In this document: piece after piece, positions 33,349-46,449 of the stretch | How positions within the stretch are numbered: the first letter of the stretch is position 1 | Layout of the letters: each line of letters begins with the position of its first letter | Origin: Oasisia sp. SBJ-2009 | Taxonomy: Eukaryota; Annelida; Polychaeta; Sabellida; Siboglinidae | Length of the DNA stretch: 64,000 nucleotides | NCBI GenBank assembly: GCA_964017155.1 | Contig: OZ024861.1 | Span: 434,001-498,000, forward strand | Reading direction: 5' to 3' | Program-made: the position numbers and the translations under genes | Notes under the pieces: generated by a model | Databases searched by the model: none | Told to the model about the DNA's origin: nothing | Seen by the model: the letters and a program-made list of their open reading frames with translations, nothing else

Positions 33349-36300
33349 GGCACTTATATACAAGTCGGACCCACCTCAATGTTGCTATTATATCAGTATT
33401 TTTGCCAACATTTGATACTTGATTAAATTAATTCATTCAATAATAATCATCTTGCGCGTATTTATGTTTTATAAACCGCGCGTCTTGGCAAACTTTTGAG
33501 GTCGAAAAGACAGCGCGATTTGTGCCAGTCGCAAGCGCAGCGGTGCATGTTACTCCGCTGAGCATACGAAATGAGCGATAAACAGTTTGTTTATGCCGAC
33601 CGCGCTGTCTTTTCGACTTCAAAAGTCTGCTAAGACGCGCTGTATATAAAACATAAATATGCGCAAGATGATTATAATTGATAGAATTAACAAAATCAAG
33701 TATCAAATGTTGACAAAGATACAGTTATAATACCAAAATTGAGGTGGGCCCGACTTGTACATGAATCCCTAGACTTGCGGGCTCGTACCTTCACGCGCAC
33801 TCTCTCATAAAAGCACGTATACTCTCAATTTGTTTTCAGTATTTCACTATTTGGCACTTATGTACAAGTCGGACCCACCTCAATGTTGCTATTATATCAG
33901 TATTTTTGCCAACATTTGATACTTGATTAAATTAATTCATTCAATTATAATCATCTTGCGCGTATTTATGTTTTATAAACAGCGTGTCTTGGCAAACTTT
34001 TGAGGTCGAAAAGACAGCGCGATTTGTGCCAGTCGCAAGCGCAGCGGTGCATGTTACTCCGCTGAGCGTACGAAATGAGCGATAAACAGTTTGTTTATGC
34101 CGACCGCGCTGTCTTTTCGACCTCAAAAGTCTGCTAAGACGCGCTGTATATCAAACATAAATATGCGCAAGATGATTATAATTGATAGAACGAACAAAAT
34201 CAAGTATCAAATGTTGGCAAAGATAGAGTTATTATACCAAAATTGAGGTGGGCCCGACTTGTACATAAATGCCTAGACTTGCGGGCTCGTACCTTCACGC
34301 GCACTCTCTCATAAAAGCACGTATACTCTCAATTTGTTTTCAGTATTTCACTATTTGGCACTTATGTACAAGTCGGACCCACCTCAATGTTGCTATTATA
34401 TCAGTATTTTTGCCAACATTTGATACTTGATTAAATTAATTCATTCAATTATAATCATCTTGCGCGTATTTATGTTTTATAAACAGCGCGTCTTGGCAAA
34501 CTTTTGAGGTCGAAAAGACAGCGCGATTTGTGCCAGTCGCAAGCGCAGCGGTGCATGTTACTCCGCTGAGCATACGAAATGAGCGATAAACAGTTTGTTT
34601 ATGCCGACCGCGCTGTCTTTTCGACCACAAAAGTCTGCTAAGACGCGCTGTATATAAAACATAAATATGCGCAAGATGATTATAATTGATAGAATTAACA
34701 AAATCAAGTATCAAATGTTGACAAAGATACAGTTATAATACCAAAATTGAGGTGGGCCCGACTTGTACATTAATGCCTAGACTTGCGGGCTCGTACCTTC
34801 ACGCGCACTCTCTCATAAAAGCACGTATACTCTCAATTTGTTTTCAGTATTTCACTATTTGGCACTTATGTACAAGTCGGACCCACCTCAATGTTGCTAT
34901 TATATCAGTATTTTTGCCAACATTTGATACTTGATTAAATTAATTTATTCAATTATAATCATCTTGCGCGTATTTATGTTTTATAAACAGCGCGTCTTGG
35001 CAAACTTTTGAGGTCGAAAAGACAGCGCGATTTGTGCCAGTCGCAAGCGCAGCGGTGCATGTTACTCCGCTGAGCATACGAAATGAGCGATAAACAGTTT
35101 GTTTATGCCGACCGCGCTGTCTTTTCGACCTCAAAAGTCTGCTAAGACGCGCTGTTTATAAAACATAAATATGCGCAAGATGAGTATAATTGATAGAATT
35201 AACAAAATCAAGTATCAAATGTTGACAAAGATACAGTTATAATACCAAAATTGAGGTGGGCCCGACTTGTACATAAATGCCTAGACTTGCGGGCGCGTAC
35301 CTTCACGCGCACTCTCTCATAAACGCACGTATTCTCTCAATTTGTTTTCAGTATTTCACTATTTGGCACTTATGTAGAAGTCGGACCAAACTCAATGTTG
35401 CTATTATATCAGTATTTGTGCCAACATTTGATACTTGATTAAATTAATTCATTCAATAATAATCATCTTGCGCGTATTTATGTTTTATAAACAGCGCGTC
35501 TTGGCAAACTTTTGAGGTCGAAAAGACAGCGCGATTTGTGCCAGTCGCAAGCGCAGCGGTGCATGTTACTCCGCTGAGCGAACGAAATGAGCGATAAACA
35601 GTTTGTTTATGCCGACCGCGCTGTCTTTTCGACCTCAAAAGTCTGCTAAGACGCGCTGTATATCAAACATAAATATGCGCAAGATGATTATAATTGATAG
35701 AACGAACAAAATCAAGTATCAAATGTTGGCAAAGATAGAGTTATTATACCAAAATTGAGGTGGGCCCGACTTGTACATAAGTGCCAACACTTGCGGGCGC
35801 GTACCTTCACGCGCACTCTCTCATAAAAGCACGTATACTCTCAATTGTTTTCAGTATTTCACTATTTGGCACTTATATACAAGTCGGACCCACCTCAATG
35901 TTGCTATTATATCAGTATTTTTGCCAACATTTGATACTTGATTAAATTAACTCATTCAATAATAATCATCTTGCGCGTATTTATGTTTTATAAACCGCGC
36001 GTCTTGGCAAACTTTTGAGGTCGAAAAGACAGCGCGATTTGTGCCAGTCGCAAGCGCAGCGGTGCATGTTACTCCGCTGAGCATACGAAATGAGCGATAA
36101 ACAGTTTGTTTATGCCGACCGCGCTGTCTTTTCGACTTCAAAAGTCTGCTAAGACGCGCTGTATATAAAACATAAATATGCGCAAGATGATTATAATTGA
36201 TAGAATTAACAAAATCAAGTATCAAATGTTGACAAAGATACAGTTATAATACCAAAATTGAGGTGGGCCCGACTTGTACATCAATCCCTAGACTTGCGGG

Positions 36301-36875
36301 CTCGTACCTTCACGCGCACTCTCTCATAAAAGCACGTATACTCTCAATTTGTTTTCAGTATTTCACTATTTGGCACTTATGTACAAGTCGGACCCACCTC
36401 AATGTTGCTATTATATCAGTATTTTTGCCAACATTTGATACTTGATTAAATTAATTCATTCAATTATAATCATCTTGCGCGTATTTATGTTTTATAAACA
36501 GCGCGTCTTGGCAAACTTTTGAGGTCGAAAAGACAGCGCGATTTGTGCCAGTCGCAAGCGCAGCGGTGCATGTTACTCCGCTGAGCATACGAAATGAGCG
36601 ATAAACAGTTTGTTTATGCCGACCGCGCTGTCTTTTCGACCACAAAAGTCTGCTAAGACGCGCTGTATATAAAACATAAATATGCGCAAGATGATTATAA
36701 TTGATAGAATTAACAAAATCAAGTATCAAATGTTGACAAAGATACAGTTATAATACCAAAATTGAGGTGGGCCCGACTTGTACATAAATGCCTAGACTTG
36801 CGGGCGCGTACCTTCACGCGCACTCTCTCATAAACGCACGTATTCTCTCAATTTGTTTTCAGTATTTCACTATTT

Positions 36876-37379
36876 GGCACTTATGTAGAAGTCGGACCAA
36901 ACTCAATGTTGCTATTATATCAGTATTTGTGCCAACATTTGATACTTGATTAAATTAATTCATTCAATAATAATCATCTTGCGCGTATTTATGTTTTATA
37001 AACAGCGCGTCTTGGCAAACTTTTGAGGTCGAAAAGACAGCGCGATTTGTGCCAGTCGCAAGCGCAGCGGTGCATGTTACTCCGCTGAGCATACGAAATG
37101 AGCGATAAACAGTTTGTTTATGCCGACCGCGCTGTCTTTTCGACCACAAAAGTCTGCTAAGACGCGCTGTATATAAAACATAAATATGCGCAAGATGATT
37201 ATAATTGATAGAATTAACAAAATCAAGTATCAAATGTTGACAAAGATACAGTTATAATACCAAAATTGAGGTGGGCCCGACTTGTACATTAATGCCTAGA
37301 CTTGCGGGCTCGTACCTTCACGCGCACTCTCTCATAAAAGCACGTATACTCTCAATTTGTTTTCAGTATTTCACTATTT
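36876..37379 (+). repeat. Chimeric monomer: T left half, W right half
   Basis: The preceding spacer is S3 and the left arm is T-type (TAGAAGTCGGACCAAACTC, TATTTGTGCC, TTCAATAATAAT). The loop then has GAGCATACG and the right arm CGACCAC and GAATTAAC, as in W. The switch must lie between about 36970 and 37090, that is from the inner left arm to the loop. An identical chimera occurs at 45442-45945 in D2, so the event predates the 8566-bp duplication. Confidence 0.82.
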
Positions 37380-37883
37380 GGCACTTATGTACAAGTCGGA
37401 CCCACCTCAATGTTGCTATTATATCAGTATTTTTGCCAACATTTGATACTTGATTAAATTAATTTATTCAATTATAATCATCTTGCGCGTATTTATGTTT
37501 TATAAACAGCGCGTCTTGGCAAACTTTTGAGGTCGAAAAGACAGCGCGATTTGTGCCAGTCGCAAGCGCAGCGGTGCATGTTACTCCGCTGAGCATACGA
37601 AATGAGCGATAAACAGTTTGTTTATGCCGACCGCGCTGTCTTTTCGACCTCAAAAGTCTGCTAAGACGCGCTGTTTATAAAACATAAATATGCGCAAGAT
37701 GAGTATAATTGATAGAATTAACAAAATCAAGTATCAAATGTTGACAAAGATACAGTTATAATACCAAAATTGAGGTGGGCCCGACTTGTACATAAATGCC
37801 TAGACTTGCGGGCGCGTACCTTCACGCGCACTCTCTCATAAACGCACGTATTCTCTCAATTTGTTTTCAGTATTTCACTATTT

Positions 37884-40800
37884 GGCACTTATGTAGAAGT
37901 CGGACCAAACTCAATGTTGCTATTATATCAGTATTTGTGCCAACATTTGATACTTGATTAAATTAATTCATTCAATAATAATCATCTTGCGCGTATTTAT
38001 GTTTTATAAACAGCGCGTCTTGGCAAACTTTTGAGGTCGAAAAGACAGCGCGATTTGTGCCAGTCGCAAGCGCAGCGGTGCATGTTACTCCGCTGAGCGT
38101 ACGAAATGAGCGATAAACAGTTTGTTTATGCCGACCGCGCTGTCTTTTCGACCTCAAAAGTCTGCTAAGACGCGCTGTATATCAAACATAAATATGCGCA
38201 AGATGATTATAATTGATAGAACGAACAAAATCAAGTATCAAATGTTGGCAAAGATAGAGTTATTATACCAAAATTGAGGTGGGCCCGACTTGTACATAAA
38301 TGCCTAGACTTGCGGGCTCGTACCTTCACGCGCACTCTCTCATAAAGGCACGTATACTCTCAATTTGTTTTCAGTATTTCACTATTTGGCACTTATGTAC
38401 AAGTCGGACCCACCTCAATGTTGCTATTATATCAGTATTTTTGCCAACATTTGATACTTGATTAAATTAATTTATTCAATTATAATCATCTTGCGCGTAT
38501 TTATGTTTTATAAACAGCGCGTCTTGGCAAACTTTTGAGGTCGAAAAGACAGCGCGATTTGTGCCAGTCGCAAGCGCAGCGGTGCATGTTACTCCGCTGA
38601 GCATACGAAATGAGCGATAAACAGTTTGTTTATGCCGACCGCGCTGTCTTTTCGACTTCAAAAGTCTGCTAAGACGCGCTGTATATAAAACATAAATATG
38701 CGCAAGATGATTATAATTGATAGAATTAACAAAATCAAGTATCAAATGTTGACAAAGATACAGTTATAATACCAAAATTGAGGTGGGCCCGACTTGTACA
38801 TCAATCCCTAGACTTGCGGGCTCGTACCTTCACGCGCACTCTCTCATAAAAGCACGTATACTCTCAATTTGTTTTCAGTATTTCACTATTTGGCACTTAT
38901 GTACAAGTCGGACCCACCTCAATGTTGCTATTATATCAGTATTTTTGCCAACATTTGATACTTGATTAAATTAATTCATTCAATTATAATCATCTTGCGC
39001 GTATTTATGTTTTATAAACAGCGCGTCTTGGCAAACTTTTGAGGTCGAAAAGACAGCGCGATTTGTGCCAGTCGCAAGCGCAGCGGTGCATGTTACTCCG
39101 CTGAGCGTACGAAATGAGCGATAAACAGTTTGTTTATGCCGACCGCGCTGTCTTTTCGACCTCAAAAGTCTGCTAAGACGCGCTGTATATCAAACATAAA
39201 TATGCGCAAGATGATTATAATTGATAGAACGAACAAAATCAAGTATCAAATGTTGGCAAAGATAGAGTTATTATACCAAAATTGAGGTGGGCCCGACTTG
39301 TACATAAATGCCTAGACTTGCGGGCTCGTACCTTCACGCGCACTCTCTCATAAAGGCACGTATACTCTCAATTTGTTTTCAGTATTTCACTATTTGGCAC
39401 TTATGTACAAGTCGGACCCACCTCAATGTTGCTATTATATCAGTATTTTTGCCAACATTTGATACTTGATTAAATTAATTTATTCAATTATAATCATCTT
39501 GCGCGTATTTATGTTTTATAAACAGCGCGTCTTGGCAAACTTTTGAGGTCGAAAAGACAGCGCGATTTGTGCCAGTCGCAAGCGCAGCGGTGCATGTTAC
39601 TCCGCTGAGCATACGAAATGAGCGATAAACAGTTTGTTTATGCCGACCGCGCTGTCTTTTCGACTTCAAAAGTCTGCTAAGACGCGCTGTATATAAAACA
39701 TAAATATGCGCAAGATGATTATAATTGATAGAATTAACAAAATCAAGTATCAAATGTTGACAAAGATACAGTTATAATACCAAAATTGAGGTGGGCCCGA
39801 CTTGTACATCAATCCCTAGACTTGCGGGCTCGTACCTTCACGCGCACTCTCTCATAAAAGCACGTATACTCTCAATTTGTTTTCAGTATTTCACTATTTG
39901 GCACTTATGTACAAGTCGGACCCACCTCAATGTTGCTATTATATCAGTATTTTTGCCAACATTTGATACTTGATTAAATTAATTCATTCAATTATAATCA
40001 TCTTGCGCGTATTTATGTTTTATAAACAGCGCGTCTTGGCAAACTTTTGAGGTCGAAAAGACAGCGCGATTTGTGCCAGTCGCAAGCGCAGCGGTGCATG
40101 TTACTCCGCTGAGCATACGAAATGAGCGATAAACAGTTTGTTTATGCCGACCGCGCTGTCTTTTCGACCACAAAAGTCTGCTAAGACGCGCTGTATATAA
40201 AACATAAATATGCGCAAGATGATTATAATTGATAGAATTAACAAAATCAAGTATCAAATGTTGACAAAGATACAGTTATAATACCAAAATTGAGGTGGGC
40301 CCGACTTGTACATCAATCCCTAGACTTGCGGGCTCGTACCTTCACGCGCACTCTCTCATAAAAGCACGTATACTCTCAATTTGTTTTCAGTATTTCACTA
40401 TTTGGCACTTATGTACAAGTCGGACCCACCTCAATGTTGCTATTATATCAGTATTTTTGCCAACATTTGATACTTGATTAAATTAATTTATTCAATTATA
40501 ATCATCTTGCGCGTATTTATGTTTTATAAACAGCGCGTCTTGGCAAACTTTTGAGGTCGAAAAGACAGCGCGATTTGTGCCAGTCGCAAGCGCAGCGGTG
40601 CATGTTACTCCGCTGAGCATACGAAATGAGCGATAAACAGTTTGTTTATGCCGACCGCGCTGTCTTTTCGACTTCAAAAGTCTGCTAAGACGCGCTGTAT
40701 ATAAAACATAAATATGCGCAAGATGATTATAATTGATAGAATTAACAAAATCAAGTATCAAATGTTGACAAAGATACAGTTATAATACCAAAATTGAGGT

Positions 40801-43800
40801 GGGCCCGACTTGTACATCAATCCCTAGACTTGCGGGCTCGTACCTTCACGCGCACTCTCTCATAAAAGCACGTATACTCTCAATTTGTTTTCAGTATTTC
40901 ACTATTTGGCACTTATGTACAAGTCGGACCCACCTCAATGTTGCTATTATATCAGTATTTTTGCCAACATTTGATACTTGATTAAATTAATTCATTCAAT
41001 TATAATCATCTTGCGCGTATTTATGTTTTATAAACAGCGCGTCTTGGCAAACTTTTGAGGTCGAAAAGACAGCGCGATTTGTGCCAGTCGCAAGCGCAGC
41101 GGTGCATGTTACTCCGCTGAGCATACGAAATGAGCGATAAACAGTTTGTTTATGCCGACCGCGCTGTCTTTTCGACCACAAAAGTCTGCTAAGACGCGCT
41201 GTATATAAAACATAAATATGCGCAAGATGATTATAATTGATAGAATTAACAAAATCAAGTATCAAATGTTGACAAAGATACAGTTATAATACCAAAATTG
41301 AGGTGGGCCCGACTTGTACATTAATGCCTAGACTTGCGGGCTCGTACCTTCACGCGCACTCTCTCATAAAAGCACGTATACTCTCAATTTGTTTTCAGTA
41401 TTTCACTATTTGGCACTTATGTACAAGTCGGACCCACCTCAATGTTGCTATTATATCAGTATTTTTGCCAACATTTGATACTTGATTAAATTAATTTATT
41501 CAATTATAATCATCTTGCGCGTATTTATGTTTTATAAACAGCGCGTCTTGGCAAACTTTTGAGGTCGAAAAGACAGCGCGATTTGTGCCAGTCGCAAGCG
41601 CAGCGGTGCATGTTACTCCGCTGAGCATACGAAATGAGCGATAAACAGTTTGTTTATGCCGACCGCGCTGTCTTTTCGACCTCAAAAGTCTGCTAAGACG
41701 CGCTGTTTATAAAACATAAATATGCGCAATATGAGTATAATTGATAGAATTAACAAAATCAAGTATCAAATGTTGACAAAGATACAGTTATAATACCAAA
41801 ATTGAGGTGGGCCCGACTTGTACATAAGTGCCAACACTTGCGGGCGCGTACCTTCACGCGCACTCTCTCATAAAAGCACGTATACTCTCAATTGTTTTCA
41901 GTATTTCACTATTTGGCACTTATATACAAGTCGGACCCACCTCAATGTTGCTATTATATCAGTATTTTTGCCAACATTTGATACTTGATTAAATTAATTC
42001 ATTCAATAATAATCATCTTGCGCGTATTTATGTTTTATAAACCGCGCGTCTTGGCAAACTTTTGAGGTCGAAAAGACAGCGCGATTTGTGCCAGTCGCAA
42101 GCGCAGCGGTGCATGTTACTCCGCTGAGCATACGAAATGAGCGATAAACAGTTTGTTTATGCCGACCGCGCTGTCTTTTCGACTTCAAAAGTCTGCTAAG
42201 ACGCGCTGTATATAAAACATAAATATGCGCAAGATGATTATAATTGATAGAATTAACAAAATCAAGTATCAAATGTTGACAAAGATACAGTTATAATACC
42301 AAAATTGAGGTGGGCCCGACTTGTACATCAATCCCTAGACTTGCGGGCTCGTACCTTCACGCGCACTCTCTCATAAAAGCACGTATACTCTCAATTTGTT
42401 TTCAGTATTTCACTATTTGGCACTTATGTACAAGTCGGACCCACCTCAATGTTGCTATTATATCAGTATTTTTGCCAACATTTGATACTTGATTAAATTA
42501 ATTCATTCAATTATAATCATCTTGCGCGTATTTATGTTTTATAAACAGCGTGTCTTGGCAAACTTTTGAGGTCGAAAAGACAGCGCGATTTGTGCCAGTC
42601 GCAAGCGCAGCGGTGCATGTTACTCCGCTGAGCGTACGAAATGAGCGATAAACAGTTTGTTTATGCCGACCGCGCTGTCTTTTCGACCTCAAAAGTCTGC
42701 TAAGACGCGCTGTATATCAAACATAAATATGCGCAAGATGATTATAATTGATAGAACGAACAAAATCAAGTATCAAATGTTGGCAAAGATAGAGTTATTA
42801 TACCAAAATTGAGGTGGGCCCGACTTGTACATAAATGCCTAGACTTGCGGGCTCGTACCTTCACGCGCACTCTCTCATAAAAGCACGTATACTCTCAATT
42901 TGTTTTCAGTATTTCACTATTTGGCACTTATGTACAAGTCGGACCCACCTCAATGTTGCTATTATATCAGTATTTTTGCCAACATTTGATACTTGATTAA
43001 ATTAATTCATTCAATTATAATCATCTTGCGCGTATTTATGTTTTATAAACAGCGCGTCTTGGCAAACTTTTGAGGTCGAAAAGACAGCGCGATTTGTGCC
43101 AGTCGCAAGCGCAGCGGTGCATGTTACTCCGCTGAGCATACGAAATGAGCGATAAACAGTTTGTTTATGCCGACCGCGCTGTCTTTTCGACCACAAAAGT
43201 CTGCTAAGACGCGCTGTATATAAAACATAAATATGCGCAAGATGATTATAATTGATAGAATTAACAAAATCAAGTATCAAATGTTGACAAAGATACAGTT
43301 ATAATACCAAAATTGAGGTGGGCCCGACTTGTACATTAATGCCTAGACTTGCGGGCTCGTACCTTCACGCGCACTCTCTCATAAAAGCACGTATACTCTC
43401 AATTTGTTTTCAGTATTTCACTATTTGGCACTTATGTACAAGTCGGACCCACCTCAATGTTGCTATTATATCAGTATTTTTGCCAACATTTGATACTTGA
43501 TTAAATTAATTTATTCAATTATAATCATCTTGCGCGTATTTATGTTTTATAAACAGCGCGTCTTGGCAAACTTTTGAGGTCGAAAAGACAGCGCGATTTG
43601 TGCCAGTCGCAAGCGCAGCGGTGCATGTTACTCCGCTGAGCATACGAAATGAGCGATAAACAGTTTGTTTATGCCGACCGCGCTGTCTTTTCGACCTCAA
43701 AAGTCTGCTAAGACGCGCTGTTTATAAAACATAAATATGCGCAAGATGAGTATAATTGATAGAATTAACAAAATCAAGTATCAAATGTTGACAAAGATAC

Positions 43801-46449
43801 AGTTATAATACCAAAATTGAGGTGGGCCCGACTTGTACATAAATGCCTAGACTTGCGGGCGCGTACCTTCACGCGCACTCTCTCATAAACGCACGTATTC
43901 TCTCAATTTGTTTTCAGTATTTCACTATTTGGCACTTATGTAGAAGTCGGACCAAACTCAATGTTGCTATTATATCAGTATTTGTGCCAACATTTGATAC
44001 TTGATTAAATTAATTCATTCAATAATAATCATCTTGCGCGTATTTATGTTTTATAAACAGCGCGTCTTGGCAAACTTTTGAGGTCGAAAAGACAGCGCGA
44101 TTTGTGCCAGTCGCAAGCGCAGCGGTGCATGTTACTCCGCTGAGCGAACGAAATGAGCGATAAACAGTTTGTTTATGCCGACCGCGCTGTCTTTTCGACC
44201 TCAAAAGTCTGCTAAGACGCGCTGTATATCAAACATAAATATGCGCAAGATGATTATAATTGATAGAACGAACAAAATCAAGTATCAAATGTTGGCAAAG
44301 ATAGAGTTATTATACCAAAATTGAGGTGGGCCCGACTTGTACATAAGTGCCAACACTTGCGGGCGCGTACCTTCACGCGCACTCTCTCATAAAAGCACGT
44401 ATACTCTCAATTGTTTTCAGTATTTCACTATTTGGCACTTATATACAAGTCGGACCCACCTCAATGTTGCTATTATATCAGTATTTTTGCCAACATTTGA
44501 TACTTGATTAAATTAACTCATTCAATAATAATCATCTTGCGCGTATTTATGTTTTATAAACCGCGCGTCTTGGCAAACTTTTGAGGTCGAAAAGACAGCG
44601 CGATTTGTGCCAGTCGCAAGCGCAGCGGTGCATGTTACTCCGCTGAGCATACGAAATGAGCGATAAACAGTTTGTTTATGCCGACCGCGCTGTCTTTTCG
44701 ACTTCAAAAGTCTGCTAAGACGCGCTGTATATAAAACATAAATATGCGCAAGATGATTATAATTGATAGAATTAACAAAATCAAGTATCAAATGTTGACA
44801 AAGATACAGTTATAATACCAAAATTGAGGTGGGCCCGACTTGTACATCAATCCCTAGACTTGCGGGCTCGTACCTTCACGCGCACTCTCTCATAAAAGCA
44901 CGTATACTCTCAATTTGTTTTCAGTATTTCACTATTTGGCACTTATGTACAAGTCGGACCCACCTCAATGTTGCTATTATATCAGTATTTTTGCCAACAT
45001 TTGATACTTGATTAAATTAATTCATTCAATTATAATCATCTTGCGCGTATTTATGTTTTATAAACAGCGCGTCTTGGCAAACTTTTGAGGTCGAAAAGAC
45101 AGCGCGATTTGTGCCAGTCGCAAGCGCAGCGGTGCATGTTACTCCGCTGAGCATACGAAATGAGCGATAAACAGTTTGTTTATGCCGACCGCGCTGTCTT
45201 TTCGACCACAAAAGTCTGCTAAGACGCGCTGTATATAAAACATAAATATGCGCAAGATGATTATAATTGATAGAATTAACAAAATCAAGTATCAAATGTT
45301 GACAAAGATACAGTTATAATACCAAAATTGAGGTGGGCCCGACTTGTACATAAATGCCTAGACTTGCGGGCGCGTACCTTCACGCGCACTCTCTCATAAA
45401 CGCACGTATTCTCTCAATTTGTTTTCAGTATTTCACTATTTGGCACTTATGTAGAAGTCGGACCAAACTCAATGTTGCTATTATATCAGTATTTGTGCCA
45501 ACATTTGATACTTGATTAAATTAATTCATTCAATAATAATCATCTTGCGCGTATTTATGTTTTATAAACAGCGCGTCTTGGCAAACTTTTGAGGTCGAAA
45601 AGACAGCGCGATTTGTGCCAGTCGCAAGCGCAGCGGTGCATGTTACTCCGCTGAGCATACGAAATGAGCGATAAACAGTTTGTTTATGCCGACCGCGCTG
45701 TCTTTTCGACCACAAAAGTCTGCTAAGACGCGCTGTATATAAAACATAAATATGCGCAAGATGATTATAATTGATAGAATTAACAAAATCAAGTATCAAA
45801 TGTTGACAAAGATACAGTTATAATACCAAAATTGAGGTGGGCCCGACTTGTACATTAATGCCTAGACTTGCGGGCTCGTACCTTCACGCGCACTCTCTCA
45901 TAAAAGCACGTATACTCTCAATTTGTTTTCAGTATTTCACTATTTGGCACTTATGTACAAGTCGGACCCACCTCAATGTTGCTATTATATCAGTATTTTT
46001 GCCAACATTTGATACTTGATTAAATTAATTTATTCAATTATAATCATCTTGCGCGTATTTATGTTTTATAAACAGCGCGTCTTGGCAAACTTTTGAGGTC
46101 GAAAAGACAGCGCGATTTGTGCCAGTCGCAAGCGCAGCGGTGCATGTTACTCCGCTGAGCATACGAAATGAGCGATAAACAGTTTGTTTATGCCGACCGC
46201 GCTGTCTTTTCGACCTCAAAAGTCTGCTAAGACGCGCTGTTTATAAAACATAAATATGCGCAATATGAGTATAATTGATAGAATTAACAAAATCAAGTAT
46301 CAAATGTTGACAAAGATACAGTTATAATACCAAAATTGAGGTGGGCCCGACTTGTACATAAATGCCTAGACTTGCGGGCGCGTACCTTCACGCGCACTCT
46401 CTCATAAACGCACGTATTCTCTCAATTTGTTTTCAGTATTTCACTATTT
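37884..46449 (+). repeat. 17-monomer higher-order repeat, copy D2
   Basis: 8566 bp with the same 17 monomers in the same order as D1. Its last M has CAATATGAG (near 46262) where D1 has CAAGATGAG (near 37696), a second difference between copies. The next monomer T (46450) still matches, but the one after is R with an S1 spacer rather than K with S2, so the block ends close to 46.85 kb. Confidence 0.88.

Larger units (their letters stand above)
29318..37883 (+). repeat. 17-monomer higher-order repeat, copy D1
   Basis: 8566 bp, which is 17 x 504 minus 2, the two losses being S1 spacers. Order: T K T K W K W M, RK T W M, T RK W (T/W chimera) M. Shared private variants with D2: CAATATGAGTA near 33163 and 41729, AAACAGCGTGTC near 33980 and 42546, GAGCGAACG near 35577 and 44143, TTAACTCATTC near 35948 and 44514. 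One difference seen: G at 33763 (CATGAATCCC) against C at 42329. Similarity extends somewhat upstream, into the M near 28814. Confidence 0.88.
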
